Shown: positions 47,091-56,530, counted from the first letter of the stretch. The stretch is DNA of 64,000 nt from Hyphococcus sp. (GCA_028289605.1 JANQON010000006.1:186001-250000), one strand, 5' to 3'. Notes: a model not told the origin generated them from the letters alone. Numbers and translations: made by a program.

Positions 47091-47214
47091 ATGTTTCCCT
47101 CACCATTTCCCTCATTGATTTGCCCGGAGCATCCCGCATTGCAATCGCAAGCTCAAGGCTTTGCAAAAAATGAAATCTGGATGTTTGAACTTAACACGTC
47201 AGCGACGAGCTGCA

Positions 47215-48354
47215 TCAATCAAGCGTGCGCCGATATCTCAGCATCGCGATGGAAACAGCAACCGCCACAAAAGCCACCATTGCCAGAATCTCGCCTTGCA
47301 GGTCTTCGAAGCTCGCCCCTTTCAACATAACGCCGCGAACGATCCGCAAAAAATGAGTCAACGGAAGGGCTTCGCCAATGGCCTGCGCCCAGTCCGGCAT
47401 GCCGCGAAACGGGAACATGAATCCCGACAACAGCAGCGACGGTAAAAAGAAAAAGAACGTCAGCTGCATTGCCTGCATTTGGGATTTCGCGATAGTCGAG
47501 AAAGTAAAGCCTACCGCCAAATTGGCGACAACGAAGACCGATACGCCGAGTAACAGTAGCCAAAGCGAACCGACAAACGGAACGCTGAAGAGATATCGGG
47601 CGGTCAACAGCACGACCAATGTCTGCACGGCGCCCACAGCGACATAGGGCGCAATCTTTCCCACCATGACTTCAGACGGCTTCACGGGCATCGCGAGGAG
47701 ATTTTCCATGGTCCCGCGTTCGGCTTCCCGCGTCATCGCCATACCGGTTATCATGACCAACGTCATGGTCAGGATTACGCCCAAAAGTCCGGGGACGATG
47801 TTGTATTGCGTAACGCCCTCAGGATTGTAGCGCGCATGAACAACAAGTTCGAACGGGCCAGGCTCAGGCGCCAATCCGTGCAAAGAACCTCTAAGTTCGT
47901 GACGGAGCGCCCTGGTGAAAATCGCCTCTGCTTGCGCCACCGCATTGGAGGACGCAGCCGGATCCGATGCGTCAGCTTCCACGAAGATTTGCGGCCTGTC
48001 TCCGCGAATCAGGCGCTCGGTGAAACCGGAGGGAATGGAGATCACAAACGCCACTTTTCCCTGCGCGAGAAGCTCGCTGCTCTGTCGGGGATCCGACGTC
48101 TCCATCACCAATCTGTAATAGCCTGAGGTTTCCAGCGCCTGCAGCAGCGTACGCACGATTGGCGTTTTCTCTTCAACATGGACGGCGGTCGGCAAGTTTT
48201 TGGGGTCGGAATTGATCGCAAATCCAAAAAGAATGAGCTGCAGGATCGGTATTGCGAACATCATCCCGAATGTCAGCCGGTCGCGACGCATCTGCACGAC
48301 TTCCTTCGCGAAGATGGCGAAAATTCGCGACACAGAGGCAGAAGCCCCGCTCAT
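47215..48354 (-). CDS. ABC-2 type exporter permease
   Basis: 379 residues with an N-terminal helix (MFAIPILQLILFGFAIN), a large periplasmic domain of about 150 residues and five helices at the C-terminus, the YhhJ/YbhR layout. Motifs include NIVPGLLGVILTMTLVMITGMAMTREAERGTMENLLAMPVKPSEVMVGKIAPY, typical of ABC-2 permeases. The start overlaps the ATPase gene by four bases. Only one permease is present, so it may act as a homodimer with the ATPase below. Confidence 0.93.
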   Translation of the reverse strand: MSGASASVSRIFAIFAKEVVQMRRDRLTFGMMFAIPILQLILFGFAINSDPKNLPTAVHVEEKTPIVRTLLQALETSGYYRLVMETSDPRQSSELLAQGKVAFVISIPSGFTERLIRGDRPQIFVEADASDPAASSNAVAQAEAIFTRALRHELRGSLHGLAPEPGPFELVVHARYNPEGVTQYNIVPGLLGVILTMTLVMITGMAMTREAERGTMENLLAMPVKPSEVMVGKIAPYVAVGAVQTLVVLLTARYLFSVPFVGSLWLLLLGVSVFVVANLAVGFTFSTIAKSQMQAMQLTFFFFLPSLLLSGFMFPFRGMPDWAQAIGEALPLTHFLRIVRGVMLKGASFEDLQGEILAMVAFVAVAVSIAMLRYRRTLD

Positions 48355-49280
48355 GCGTGCAGTCTCTGGTCGGCTCCAGCACGCGCCATGAGCGCAATAA
48401 ACGCATCTTCCAGACTCGGCTTAACCTCTCGCCACTGCACGCCGTGGCTATTCACGCCGCCGATCGCCTCTTTGATTAGCGCGCTGTTTGAACCGCTCAC
48501 ATGAAGCGCCGCACCGAAATAGGAAACGTGTTCGACACCCGGCTTTTCTTTCAGCGCTTTTGAAAGCGCTCGCACATGATCGCCCTCACCCCGAAAAGTA
48601 ACGAGACCCGACGTTGCAATTATATCATTGACTCGTCCGCGAGTGATGACTTCTCCATTTGCAAGGTAAACGATTTTGTCACAGCGTTCGGCCTCATCCA
48701 TGTAGTGAGTTGAAACAAGCACCGTTAATCCTTCTGTAGACAGATGGTGAATCTCATCCCAAAAATCGCGCCGCGCCTGCGGATCAACGCCTGCAGTGGG
48801 CTCGTCAAGAAGCAGAAGGCGCGGGTGGTGCATCGTCACCGCCGCGAGCGCCAATCGTTGCTTCCAGCCCCCTGAAAGGGCGCCGGCAAGCTGCCCCTGC
48901 CGTTTGGTAAGTCCCAACTTCGCCAGCGTCGCATCGACGCTTTCCTTAAGTGAGGGCTGTTCATAGAGCCGTGCGACGAATTCGAGGTTTTCTCGAATTG
49001 TCAGATCGCTCCAGAACGAAAACTTCTGGGTCATATATCCGGTGGAGCGCTTTATTTTGTCGACTTCGCGATTGATGTCGAAACCGAGACACGACCCCTC
49101 GCCCTCCGACACGTGCAGTAGTCCGCAAATCATGCGTATCGTGGTGGTTTTTCCTGAACCATTGGGCCCCAGAAATCCCCAGACTTCTCCTTCCGGCATT
49201 TGAATGTCGACGCCGTTCACGGCCGTCTTGTCCCCAAAGCGTTTGACCAGGCCTCGGACGTCAATCGCAAATTCCGTCAT
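48351..49280 (-). CDS. ABC exporter ATPase
   Basis: 309 residues. Walker A GPNGSGKTTT at about residues 38-47, signature ALSGGWKQRLALA, Walker B LLLLDEPTAGVDPQARR and the switch His in VSTHYMDEAE are all present. A C-terminal domain of about 90 residues follows, as in drug-export ATPases. It overlaps both neighbours by four bases (ATGA), consistent with one translationally coupled operon with the HlyD-like and permease genes. Confidence 0.95.
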   Translation of the reverse strand: MTEFAIDVRGLVKRFGDKTAVNGVDIQMPEGEVWGFLGPNGSGKTTTIRMICGLLHVSEGEGSCLGFDINREVDKIKRSTGYMTQKFSFWSDLTIRENLEFVARLYEQPSLKESVDATLAKLGLTKRQGQLAGALSGGWKQRLALAAVTMHHPRLLLLDEPTAGVDPQARRDFWDEIHHLSTEGLTVLVSTHYMDEAERCDKIVYLANGEVITRGRVNDIIATSGLVTFRGEGDHVRALSKALKEKPGVEHVSYFGAALHVSGSNSALIKEAIGGVNSHGVQWREVKPSLEDAFIALMARAGADQRLHA

Positions 49281-50236
49281 GACGGCGCCACGTTGACCGG
49301 CAGACCCGGTCGGAGTTTTTGATTTCCGACGAGGCGCGCCTCAACGAGAAAGACAAGTTTCTGGCGTGACGCGACACTGTAGATGACAGGCGGCGTGAAT
49401 TCCGCCTCGTTTGCGACATAAGAAACTCTCGCCGGCAGCGGGCTTTCAAGACCGTCTGCAAAGACTGATACCGTTTGCCCGACGTCCACGCGCGGGAGTT
49501 CGTCTTGCGGTACGAAAAAACGCACTTTCAAGGCGTTTTCCGGCAGCAGCGAAACGACCGGCGACCCTGCGGAAACAAATTCGCCTTCACGATGGAAAAC
49601 GTCCTCGACGCGACCCGAAACGCGAGCCTTAACAATGCGCTCGCTAAGCGTCCATTCTGCTTCGTCTAGCTGCGCGCGCGCGGACTCGGCGGCTGCCTCG
49701 GCGGCGTCCTGGGCGCCGCTGCGTCCGGCGAGACGTGCGACTTCTATCGCTTCCCTCGCAGCCTCTACGCGCGCCGCCGCGGACTTGTAAGCCGCCACAA
49801 CTTCGTCGCCGCGCGCCTGCGATGCGTTGCCTTCCTCCACCAGCGGAACCCAACGATCACGTTCCGCCGTCGCTTGCACAAGCACTGATTCCGCCTCAGC
49901 CAGTTGCGCTTCCAACGCTTTGATCTCGGCTGGGCGAGCGCCTGTTTGAATATCGCGCAGCTGCGCGTTTGCTTGGGCGGCCCGCGCCGCCGCGGTCGCC
50001 ACAATCGCCGTTTGCTGTCCGTTATCGAGCTCAAACAAGACATCGCCGACAGCAACCGCATCGCCTTCTCTGATATGACCTTCAGTTATCCATCCATTTT
50101 GAGGCGCGGCGATATAAACAAACTCAGCTTCAACATACCCCGTATATGCGGCTCGTCTGTCTTCCTGCGTGCAAGCGCCCAGGAAACAAACGCATGCGCT
50201 GAATATTGCGCTGTGAAACACTAGTGGCGTCCTCAT
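49277..50236 (-). CDS. HlyD/EmrA-like membrane fusion lipoprotein
   Basis: 319 residues. The signal has a lipobox FLGAC near residues 18-22, so the protein is lipid-anchored in the periplasm. The biotinyl-lipoyl-like half-motifs YVEAEFVYIAAPQNGWITEGHIREGDAVAVGDVLFELDN and SGRVEDVFHREGEFVSAGSPV flank a long Ala-rich coiled-coil hairpin (residues 75-190). It should link the inner-membrane ABC transporter to an outer-membrane channel. The start overlaps the tetR stop by four bases. Confidence 0.92.
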   Translation of the reverse strand: MRTPLVFHSAIFSACVCFLGACTQEDRRAAYTGYVEAEFVYIAAPQNGWITEGHIREGDAVAVGDVLFELDNGQQTAIVATAAARAAQANAQLRDIQTGARPAEIKALEAQLAEAESVLVQATAERDRWVPLVEEGNASQARGDEVVAAYKSAAARVEAAREAIEVARLAGRSGAQDAAEAAAESARAQLDEAEWTLSERIVKARVSGRVEDVFHREGEFVSAGSPVVSLLPENALKVRFFVPQDELPRVDVGQTVSVFADGLESPLPARVSYVANEAEFTPPVIYSVASRQKLVFLVEARLVGNQKLRPGLPVNVAPS

Positions 50237-50862
50237 GGCGCGTTCGCCCTTATGGCTAAAGCCTGCAAAAGCATTTTTTCGTGAAGTGCAAATAGAGCGT
50301 CCAGGTCAATCTGCGCATCCGGATCATGCTCAAAAACGACGCGCCAAATTGCAGAAAAGATAATCGGCGCCGCCACAAGTCGCGCGGTAAGCGACGGATT
50401 GTCGATTTCGATTTCGCCTTGGGCGTTTGCTTCTTCGAGCACGGCGGTCAACGCGCCGAGAACGCGCTCGATCACATTCTTTCGATACGCCGTGACGGTG
50501 TCCGGAAAGGCCGGAGCGTCAGCGATCAAGATTTTTGCAAGCTTGGGGACCGGCGTTTCACGAATGATTGTCGGCGCGAAGCGCAACATGGCGCCGATGG
50601 CCTGCAAGCCGCCGCCGGAATGACGAATGACGCTTTCAAGGCGCTCAACGTTCGGGACGGCGTAAACTTCCACCAGTGACTTAAACAGCGCGTCCTTTGA
50701 ATCGAAATAAACGTAGAGCGCGCCTTTAGAGACGCCTGCTCGGGCGGCGATATCGTCCATTCGGGCGGCCGTGAAACCGCGCTGAAAAAACTCGTCCAAC
50801 GCAGCCTCGAGCAGCGCGGCCCGACGCAGGTCTTTCGCCTCGGCTGTATGGGCCCTGGCCAT
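50233..50862 (-). CDS. TetR-family repressor of the efflux operon
   Basis: 209 residues. The N-terminal HTH FTAARMDDIAARAGVSKGALYVYFDSKDALFKSLVE is typical TetR. The C-terminal ligand domain (VTAYRKNVIERVLGALTAVLEEA, LTARLVAAPIIFSAIWRVVFEHD) resembles those of repressors linked to YbhFSR-like exporters. It is the first gene of the operon, and a 10-bp inverted repeat lies just upstream, so it probably represses its own operon. Confidence 0.93.
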   Translation of the reverse strand: MARAHTAEAKDLRRAALLEAALDEFFQRGFTAARMDDIAARAGVSKGALYVYFDSKDALFKSLVEVYAVPNVERLESVIRHSGGGLQAIGAMLRFAPTIIRETPVPKLAKILIADAPAFPDTVTAYRKNVIERVLGALTAVLEEANAQGEIEIDNPSLTARLVAAPIIFSAIWRVVFEHDPDAQIDLDALFALHEKMLLQALAIRANAP

Positions 50863-50871
50863 AAATCACCA

Positions 50872-50893
50872 ACATACTGACTGGTCAGTATGT
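50872..50893. promoter_or_regulatory. TetR-type palindromic operator
   Basis: Two perfect 10-bp arms, ACATACTGAC and GTCAGTATGT, separated by TG. The left edge is ten bases before the tetR start codon. Such near-perfect palindromes of about 20 bases at this position are standard TetR autoregulatory operators. Confidence 0.8.
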
Positions 50894-51276
50894 AACACTG
50901 ATGGGTGGACATAGCAAGGGACGACAATTGGGGAACCGAGTTAGGAATCGAGCCTTTGCCGAACCGACCGGAACGTTCGCTTTTCGGCTGCTGAGGGTTC
51001 CGCGGCCACGACGAGAATGTCGGCGGATGTCGCGCCTCGTCCCGGCTAGGGGCGCTGCGCTGGGGCTGACACGGTCAGAAGAGCGGGCGTTTGGATCCAA
51101 TCAAGAACACGCCGCAAGCGGAATTGAGAAATGCAGATAAAATCAATTTCTATATTCGCAGACATTATTACTCTATTTAACACTTTCGCACATTCATACG
51201 CTAACGAGCGGACTTTCTCGCAGCTCAATTTTGACCGTCTGTTTCAATTCGATCTGGTTCGAGGGAGCAATTAGCG
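50894..51276. other. Intergenic stretch, no gene seen
   Basis: 383 bases between the efflux operon and the small gene at 51277. The left part is GC-rich without a supported frame. The right part (51135-51200) is AT-rich and may carry a promoter for the next gene. A GAGGGAG ribosome-binding site ends the stretch. Confidence 0.45.
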
Positions 51277-51669
51277 TTGCTGGATTACCTTTCCATCTAC
51301 GGCGCAAAGCGTCAGTTTGAAATCTCCGATCAGGACGCGCCGCAACAGCTGGCGCGTAGCCGACGCTGGCGCACCTATCGTCGCGCGTTTCTGGCGCGTC
51401 CGGAAAACGTATGGTGTCGGTATGAAAAGCGGAAAGGCGTATTTGTAAAAGCCACAGTCGTTAATCACTGGTTCCCCCATCAGGGAAATAGACGCATTTT
51501 TTGGGAAACAGCCTGGCACGTTCCGCTATCAAGAAAGGCGCACGCCGGTTGGAAAAAACACATCGAAGATATCGGCCTACGAGAACTCCTTCGATTAGCG
51601 CCGCTCTACATAGAAGATTTTGATCTGTACCATGCACGCAGCATTCTGATCGATGAGGAGCGCGCCTGA
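51277..51669 (+). CDS. Small basic protein of unknown function
   Basis: 130 residues from TTG 51277, with GAGGGAG about ten bases upstream. It is rich in Arg, Trp and Tyr (LARSRRWRTYRRAFLARPENVWCRYEKRKG), has no signal or membrane segment, and ends with an acidic tail. I do not recognise a family. The neighbours on both sides are on separate transcripts, so context gives no clue. Confidence 0.55.
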   Translation: MLDYLSIYGAKRQFEISDQDAPQQLARSRRWRTYRRAFLARPENVWCRYEKRKGVFVKATVVNHWFPHQGNRRIFWETAWHVPLSRKAHAGWKKHIEDIGLRELLRLAPLYIEDFDLYHARSILIDEERA

Positions 51670-51966
51670 AACATTCCCTTTAGCGCGCACCCAAGAAACA
51701 ATGCGCGCTGATGTCACGCTGTTACTTGTGCTCAATTCTATTCAATAGATAAGATTCGCCTACAGATTATATAAATCTTGGTATACTCCAGACTTCTATT
51801 ACAGTCTTTTTAAGTCACTTTTTGACGAAAGCGATTTATACTCCCTCCAATGGAATTGCTCAGCCGTTGATGTGAAGAAAACACATCGTTCAAACCAACC
51901 GTAATTTACACCCCCGAAGCGCCGACAAGGCGCGAACGGTCGGAGTAGTCGTGCTGGAGAGTCGCC

Positions 51967-53781
51967 ATGACGCGTATTATCCGAACCTCTCTTTTTTCCT
52001 TCGTTTCCGCTGCGCTGATAGTCGGGTCTGCGGTAAGCGGCGCGGCGATGTTGACGATTGCCGCTGCAGAAAAACCGGACCCCGACAATAAAAAAGCGCA
52101 CGCCCAGTCATTGAGATCTCCTCAAGGCATTGAAAACAACCGAGAGGAGAAACGCGATCGCGCGACGTCACAACGAAAACGTTCGAATTCCAGCCCGCCG
52201 CTAGTCGACGCTCGCGAGGTGCGCACCTACGACGGCGCTAACAACAATCTCCAAAACCCCGACTGGGGCGCCGCTTTCACGCACCTGCAGCGCCTTGGCC
52301 CTTCCGACTACGCTGATAGTATTTCCGCGCTCGCCGGCCCACAGCGCCCCAGCGCACGGGTCATCAGCAATCAAATCGTCAATCAAGACAACGGCGAATC
52401 AATACCCAATACGTTCGGTACGAGCGACTTTGTGTGGCAATGGGGACAATTCATCGATCATGATATCGGACTCACCGACGGCGGCACGGATGAATCGGCG
52501 AACATTTCTGTCCCCATCGGCGACCCCCATTTCGACCCGTCGCATTCGGGGCTGGCGGTCATTCCGTTCAACCGGGCTTTTTTTGATCCGGCGACGGGCG
52601 TGACAACTGACAATCCTCGCGAACAAGAGAACGAAATCACGAGCTGGATTGACGCATCAATGGTTTATGGCTCCGATGCAGAGCGCGCAGCGGCGCTGCG
52701 GGTCGGACCGGATAGCCCATTTCTCAAAACAAGCGCCGGAAATCTGTTGCCTTTCAATGTGAATGGACTGGCGAACGCAAACGGATTTGTACAGGATCCC
52801 GCAACCCTGTTCCTGGCGGGCGACGTGCGCGCAAACGAACAAGTTGGCCTCACGGTAATGCACGCCCTTTTTGTGCGTGAACACAATAGACTGGCGAGCA
52901 TTTTACGACGCGAACGCCCAAATGCAGACCCCGAAGTTATTTTTCAAACCGCACGCAGGCTAGTCGCTGCTGAAATCCAAATCATCACGTATGAGGAGTT
53001 CCTGCCTGCTCTCCTGGGGCGAGACGCCATCTCCCCCTATCGCCGGTACGACCCGGCGGCGCACCCGGGCTTGCTCAACGAGTTTTCCGTCGCCGCGTTT
53101 CGTCTGGGGCACAGCTTGCTGAGTAGTCAGATCCTGCGCTTGGACGCGGACGGCAACGAGATTGCCGAAGGATCAATTGCGTTGCGCGACGCATTTTTCA
53201 CCGCGCCGGCATTTTTGCAGGAACGAGGCGACCTGGATCCGATTCTTCGCGGATTGGCGAGCCAGCGCCACCAACAGCTAGACGTTAAAATTGTTGACGC
53301 CCTGCGTAATTTTCTGTTCGGCGCCCCGGGACAGGGCGGCTTTGATCTGGCCTCGCTTAACATCCAGCGCGGCCGCGATCACGGCGTGGGCTCCTATAAC
53401 GACACGCGGGCGGCGCTCGGCTTGGGGCGGGTATCGCGCTTTGACGAAATCACCTCCGATCCGGACGTTCAACAGGCGCTGTTTCTCACATACGGGTCCG
53501 TCGATCGTATCGACCTCTGGATCGGCGGTTTGGCCGAAGACCCGCTTGCCTCTGAAGGATCTCAGCTCGGACCGCTCTTTCGTGAAATCCTTATTCTCCA
53601 ATTCGAGGCGCTGCGGGACGGCGACCGTTTTTGGTATGAACGAGACTTAACCGTAGATGAGCTGCGCCGCGTAAAGGACACCTCGCTCGCAAGGGTTATT
53701 CGCGATAACACAGGTATAGGACGCGAATTGCAGAAGAACGTATTTTTCGTGGACCGAAAATCAGGGCGAAGCCGTCGCTAG
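51967..53781 (+). CDS. Animal-type haem peroxidase, exported
   Basis: 604 residues with a signal-like N-terminus (SLFSFVSAALIVGSAVSGAAML) and GGAGAG six bases before the ATG. The peroxidase domain shows the distal His in WQWGQFIDHDIGL, ITSWIDASMVYGSD, LTVMHALFVREHNRLA, the proximal His in AAFRLGHSLLSS, and SLNIQRGRDHGVGSYN, all typical of the An_peroxidase (peroxidasin/peroxicin) superfamily. It would oxidise halides or phenols with hydrogen peroxide in the periplasm or outside the cell. A polar linker lies between signal and domain. Ends tail to tail with the SRAP gene. Confidence 0.92.
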   Translation: MTRIIRTSLFSFVSAALIVGSAVSGAAMLTIAAAEKPDPDNKKAHAQSLRSPQGIENNREEKRDRATSQRKRSNSSPPLVDAREVRTYDGANNNLQNPDWGAAFTHLQRLGPSDYADSISALAGPQRPSARVISNQIVNQDNGESIPNTFGTSDFVWQWGQFIDHDIGLTDGGTDESANISVPIGDPHFDPSHSGLAVIPFNRAFFDPATGVTTDNPREQENEITSWIDASMVYGSDAERAAALRVGPDSPFLKTSAGNLLPFNVNGLANANGFVQDPATLFLAGDVRANEQVGLTVMHALFVREHNRLASILRRERPNADPEVIFQTARRLVAAEIQIITYEEFLPALLGRDAISPYRRYDPAAHPGLLNEFSVAAFRLGHSLLSSQILRLDADGNEIAEGSIALRDAFFTAPAFLQERGDLDPILRGLASQRHQQLDVKIVDALRNFLFGAPGQGGFDLASLNIQRGRDHGVGSYNDTRAALGLGRVSRFDEITSDPDVQQALFLTYGSVDRIDLWIGGLAEDPLASEGSQLGPLFREILILQFEALRDGDRFWYERDLTVDELRRVKDTSLARVIRDNTGIGRELQKNVFFVDRKSGRSRR

Positions 53782-54458
53782 GAATCTTCAGGCTGAATGC
53801 ATTCAGGTCCCTGATGTCTTGCATTGTTGACATAGGCGCTCACTCTATGCGCGGTCATCCAGTCCGGCGGGCAGGGTTTCAGCATTTCATAGGCTTCTTC
53901 CGGCGGCGCGCGTAACCACGCCTCGACTTGATCCGACCCAAGAATAACGGGCATTCGATCATGCAGTTCCGCCATGAATTCGTTGGGGCCGCAAGTAATA
54001 ATGGAGCATGATAGAATTACTTCTCCGGTTTCGGGATCTGTCCATTCGTCCCACAGGCCCGCCATGCGAAACGCTGGCTCCTTTGCCGGGAAAATGTAAA
54101 ACGGCGGATCACCCTTTTTCCGAGGACGTTTCCATTCGAAGAAGTTCATGGGAACGAGACAGCGCTGGCCTTTCTTCCAGGCGGTGCGGAAGGTCGCCTT
54201 TTCAAGCAATGTTTCGCTGCGGGCGTTGTGGGTGGAGAATTTTTTTTCCGCGAGCGGTTTTTTCCACCACGCGGGAACGAGATCCCAGCGCGCTTTCTCA
54301 ATAAGGCGCTCGCCGTCTTTTTCACGAACGATATGAACTGTCGTGGTCGGAGCGATATTGTGGCAAGGCTGAAGGTTTGAGGTCGGCGCAGCACCGATAA
54401 CCCCCGACAGTTCGCTAATATCGGCCCACGTAAGGCTCTGGTCCCCCCGACCACACAT
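53778..54458 (-). CDS. SRAP-family protein (YedK/HMCES-like)
   Basis: 226 residues. It forms protective DNA-protein crosslinks at abasic sites in single-stranded DNA. Cys2 in MCGRG is the crosslinking residue after Met removal; FSTHNARSET, FFEWKR and ELHDRMPVIL carry the Asn, Glu and His of the active site. It is divergent to the imuA-imuB-dnaE2 genes, and a LexA box lies between them, which agrees with an SOS role. Confidence 0.94.
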   Translation of the reverse strand: MCGRGDQSLTWADISELSGVIGAAPTSNLQPCHNIAPTTTVHIVREKDGERLIEKARWDLVPAWWKKPLAEKKFSTHNARSETLLEKATFRTAWKKGQRCLVPMNFFEWKRPRKKGDPPFYIFPAKEPAFRMAGLWDEWTDPETGEVILSCSIITCGPNEFMAELHDRMPVILGSDQVEAWLRAPPEEAYEMLKPCPPDWMTAHRVSAYVNNARHQGPECIQPEDS

Positions 54459-54537
54459 GCCTGATTCCCTTTGTCTTTTAAGGCTACCACAAATGCCGCT
54501 TGACGAACCAGCAGCGCCGTGCAGTTATTGCCTGGGA

Positions 54538-55122
54538 GTGAACAAAACAGGAACATATGATCTGCCTGCGCTTAGCCCCGGCCGCGTCCATGAGGCGAGC
54601 GGGCCCGGCGCGTCAGCCTTTGTCTTTCTGATGGCGAGAAAGGGGGACGCCATGCTTTGCGGTCCGCCGCATTGGCTTTCAGCTCTGCATCCGCAAAGCG
54701 TGGCGCGGTTTTGCGATCCTAATGCGGTTCTTCACGTCCCATGCCCTCTGGCTGCGGATGTTTTATGGGCGGCGGAAACAGGGCTGCGCTCCGGCGCGGT
54801 CTCAACGGTTATCGCCGTGATGGAAAAGAGCCCCGGCCTTACGAATTTCCGCCGGCTGCAACTCGCCGCGCAAGCAGGAAAATCGCTCGGTCTCATTATC
54901 GTCTCACAGCCGGCGCACAGCACCGCTGCTGAAACACGCTGGCTCTGTCACCCTGTGTATACGGATCAAGATGAGGAGATCCGCATCCACGCATCGGTTT
55001 ACAAAAACAAGAAAGGAATTGTCGGGAGTTGGATTTTAAATGTCTCTGGGGAAACGAATACTTTGCATATGGATGCCGCGCCTGCCGGTGAACCGGTTTG
55101 GCCGGAACGGATTGCCGGTTGA
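54538..55122 (+). CDS. imuA: ImuA, mutasome accessory protein (start uncertain)
   Basis: 194 residues if GTG 54538 is used. The frame is open back to ATG 54457 and ATG 54493, but these would overlap the divergent SRAP promoter and place the LexA box inside the gene. The GTG is the last start that keeps the conserved LPALSPGRVHEASGPGASAF segment. ImuA is a RecA-like protein working with ImuB and DnaE2 in SOS mutagenesis. The region VLWAAETGLRSGAVSTVIAVMEKSPGLTNFRRLQLAAQAGKS fits the family. It overlaps imuB by 83 bases. Confidence 0.85.
   Translation: MNKTGTYDLPALSPGRVHEASGPGASAFVFLMARKGDAMLCGPPHWLSALHPQSVARFCDPNAVLHVPCPLAADVLWAAETGLRSGAVSTVIAVMEKSPGLTNFRRLQLAAQAGKSLGLIIVSQPAHSTAAETRWLCHPVYTDQDEEIRIHASVYKNKKGIVGSWILNVSGETNTLHMDAAPAGEPVWPERIAG
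54540..54554. promoter_or_regulatory. LexA (SOS) box, GAAC-N7-GAAC
   Basis: GAACAAAACAGGAAC, which on the other strand is GTTC-N7-GTTC, the direct-repeat LexA operator of alphaproteobacteria. It lies 82 bases upstream of the SRAP start and at the 5' end of imuA. A TTGACG at 54500 with a poor -10-like AGTTAT 17 bases later may be the mutasome promoter. Confidence 0.75.
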
Positions 55123-56530
55123 CGATTGTTTATTCGCAGTCACGGCCGAAGAAAAGAACGCCGTTCGGCTTGTCTGCCTTAATAAACACGCACGCCGCAT
55201 TGGCCTTACGCCGGGAATGACGCTGGCGACAGCGCGCGCAGCAGCGCCTGAGCTCATTACTGTGGCGGAAGAGCCTTTACGCGATGAAGCGTTTTTGAAC
55301 GCGTTACAGCGATGGTGCGTAAAATTCACGCCATGGAGCGCTCCCGAAGGCAAAGACAGCCTCTTGCTCAACATCACTGGATGCGCCCGCCTTTTCGGGG
55401 GCGAGGCGGCAATGGCCGAACAACTCCGTCAGGAACTCGCGGACATGCAGGTCGAAACCCGTATCGGGATTGCGGACACAAAAGGCGCAGCGCGGGCGGC
55501 GGCGCATTTCGGCGCAAAGGGAGAAACGATTATCGCCCCCGGAGATACGCGCGCTGCTCTCGCGCGTTTTCCTATTGACGCATTGTTTACGGATGAAAAA
55601 ATCATATTCGAACTGAAACGCCTGGGGCTTAAGCGCATCGGCGACCTTTATCCCTTAAAGTCTTCCGACCTCGCGCGTCGTTTCGGCATTGGGATTCTCC
55701 GGTCTTACGAAAAGCTCCTTGGCTCCGCATCCGACCCGGTCTCGCCAGCGGCGACGCAGGCGACATTGGCGGCGCGCATGTCTTTTCCCGATCCGATTGG
55801 CTTAACAGAAGATGTGAGCGAGGCGCTCAACCGCCTTGCTGCGCAAGTCTGTAAACGGCTCCGCCAGCATGCATATGGCTTGCGCTCAGCGCGTCTTAGC
55901 ATCTATCGCGCTGACAAAAAGCAAATTCATGTTGAGATTGGTCTCGCGCGACCGACGCAGGATACGGGGCGCATTGTCCGGCAATTCGCCTTGAAGCTTG
56001 ATAAAATCGACGCCGGCTGCGGCATCGATATGATGCGCCTCGCCGCGCTGCAGGCAGAGCCCTTCAAACCAGTGCAGAAACGATTTGCTGATGCGCAAAA
56101 ACAAGATGACCTTGACGAGTTGGTCGCCACCCTTGGCAACCGCCTCGGCTTTGACCGCGTGTTGCGCTGGCGGCCGATGGAAAGTCACCTGCCCCGCCGC
56201 ACTTTCCGCATGATGGAAGCCGTACGCCAAACAACGAAAGAAAACTGGAGGGCTGACGCCGCCCGCCCGCTGATGATTTATGACGGCGAACCGATAGAGA
56301 TTATCGAGCCCGGTCGCCCGCCCAAAAGTTTCATCTGGCGGCGCAAAACATATACCGCAGCACGCATTCACGGTCCGGAGCGCATCGGTCATGAGTGGTG
56401 GAAAGGCCCTGAAAGCGATGCTGTCCGGGATTACTGGCGTGTGGACAGCAAAGAGGGCGCGCGGCTCTGGCTTTCATCAAAGCCGCAAGAAAAGCCTCAT
56501 CGCTGGGAAGTGGCGGGCGTATTCCCATGA
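55040..56530 (+). CDS. imuB: ImuB, Y-family DNA polymerase-like protein
   Basis: 496 residues. MSLGKRILCIWMPRLPVNRFGRNG is the typical N-terminus. Y-family palm and finger regions follow (GLTPGMTLATARAAAPELI, DSLLLNITGCARLFGGEAAMAEQL) but the metal-binding Asp/Glu of active polymerases are not clearly kept, as in ImuB generally. ImuB links the error-prone polymerase DnaE2 to the beta clamp. It overlaps imuA by 83 bases and dnaE2 by four (ATGA). Confidence 0.94.
   Translation: MSLGKRILCIWMPRLPVNRFGRNGLPVDDCLFAVTAEEKNAVRLVCLNKHARRIGLTPGMTLATARAAAPELITVAEEPLRDEAFLNALQRWCVKFTPWSAPEGKDSLLLNITGCARLFGGEAAMAEQLRQELADMQVETRIGIADTKGAARAAAHFGAKGETIIAPGDTRAALARFPIDALFTDEKIIFELKRLGLKRIGDLYPLKSSDLARRFGIGILRSYEKLLGSASDPVSPAATQATLAARMSFPDPIGLTEDVSEALNRLAAQVCKRLRQHAYGLRSARLSIYRADKKQIHVEIGLARPTQDTGRIVRQFALKLDKIDAGCGIDMMRLAALQAEPFKPVQKRFADAQKQDDLDELVATLGNRLGFDRVLRWRPMESHLPRRTFRMMEAVRQTTKENWRADAARPLMIYDGEPIEIIEPGRPPKSFIWRRKTYTAARIHGPERIGHEWWKGPESDAVRDYWRVDSKEGARLWLSSKPQEKPHRWEVAGVFP

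Noticed and set aside
47139-47166. Two TTGCAA hexamers upstream of the sulfatase gene as a copy of the glucan operator
   Set aside because: The centres are 22 bases apart rather than 10, so they do not match the other sites.
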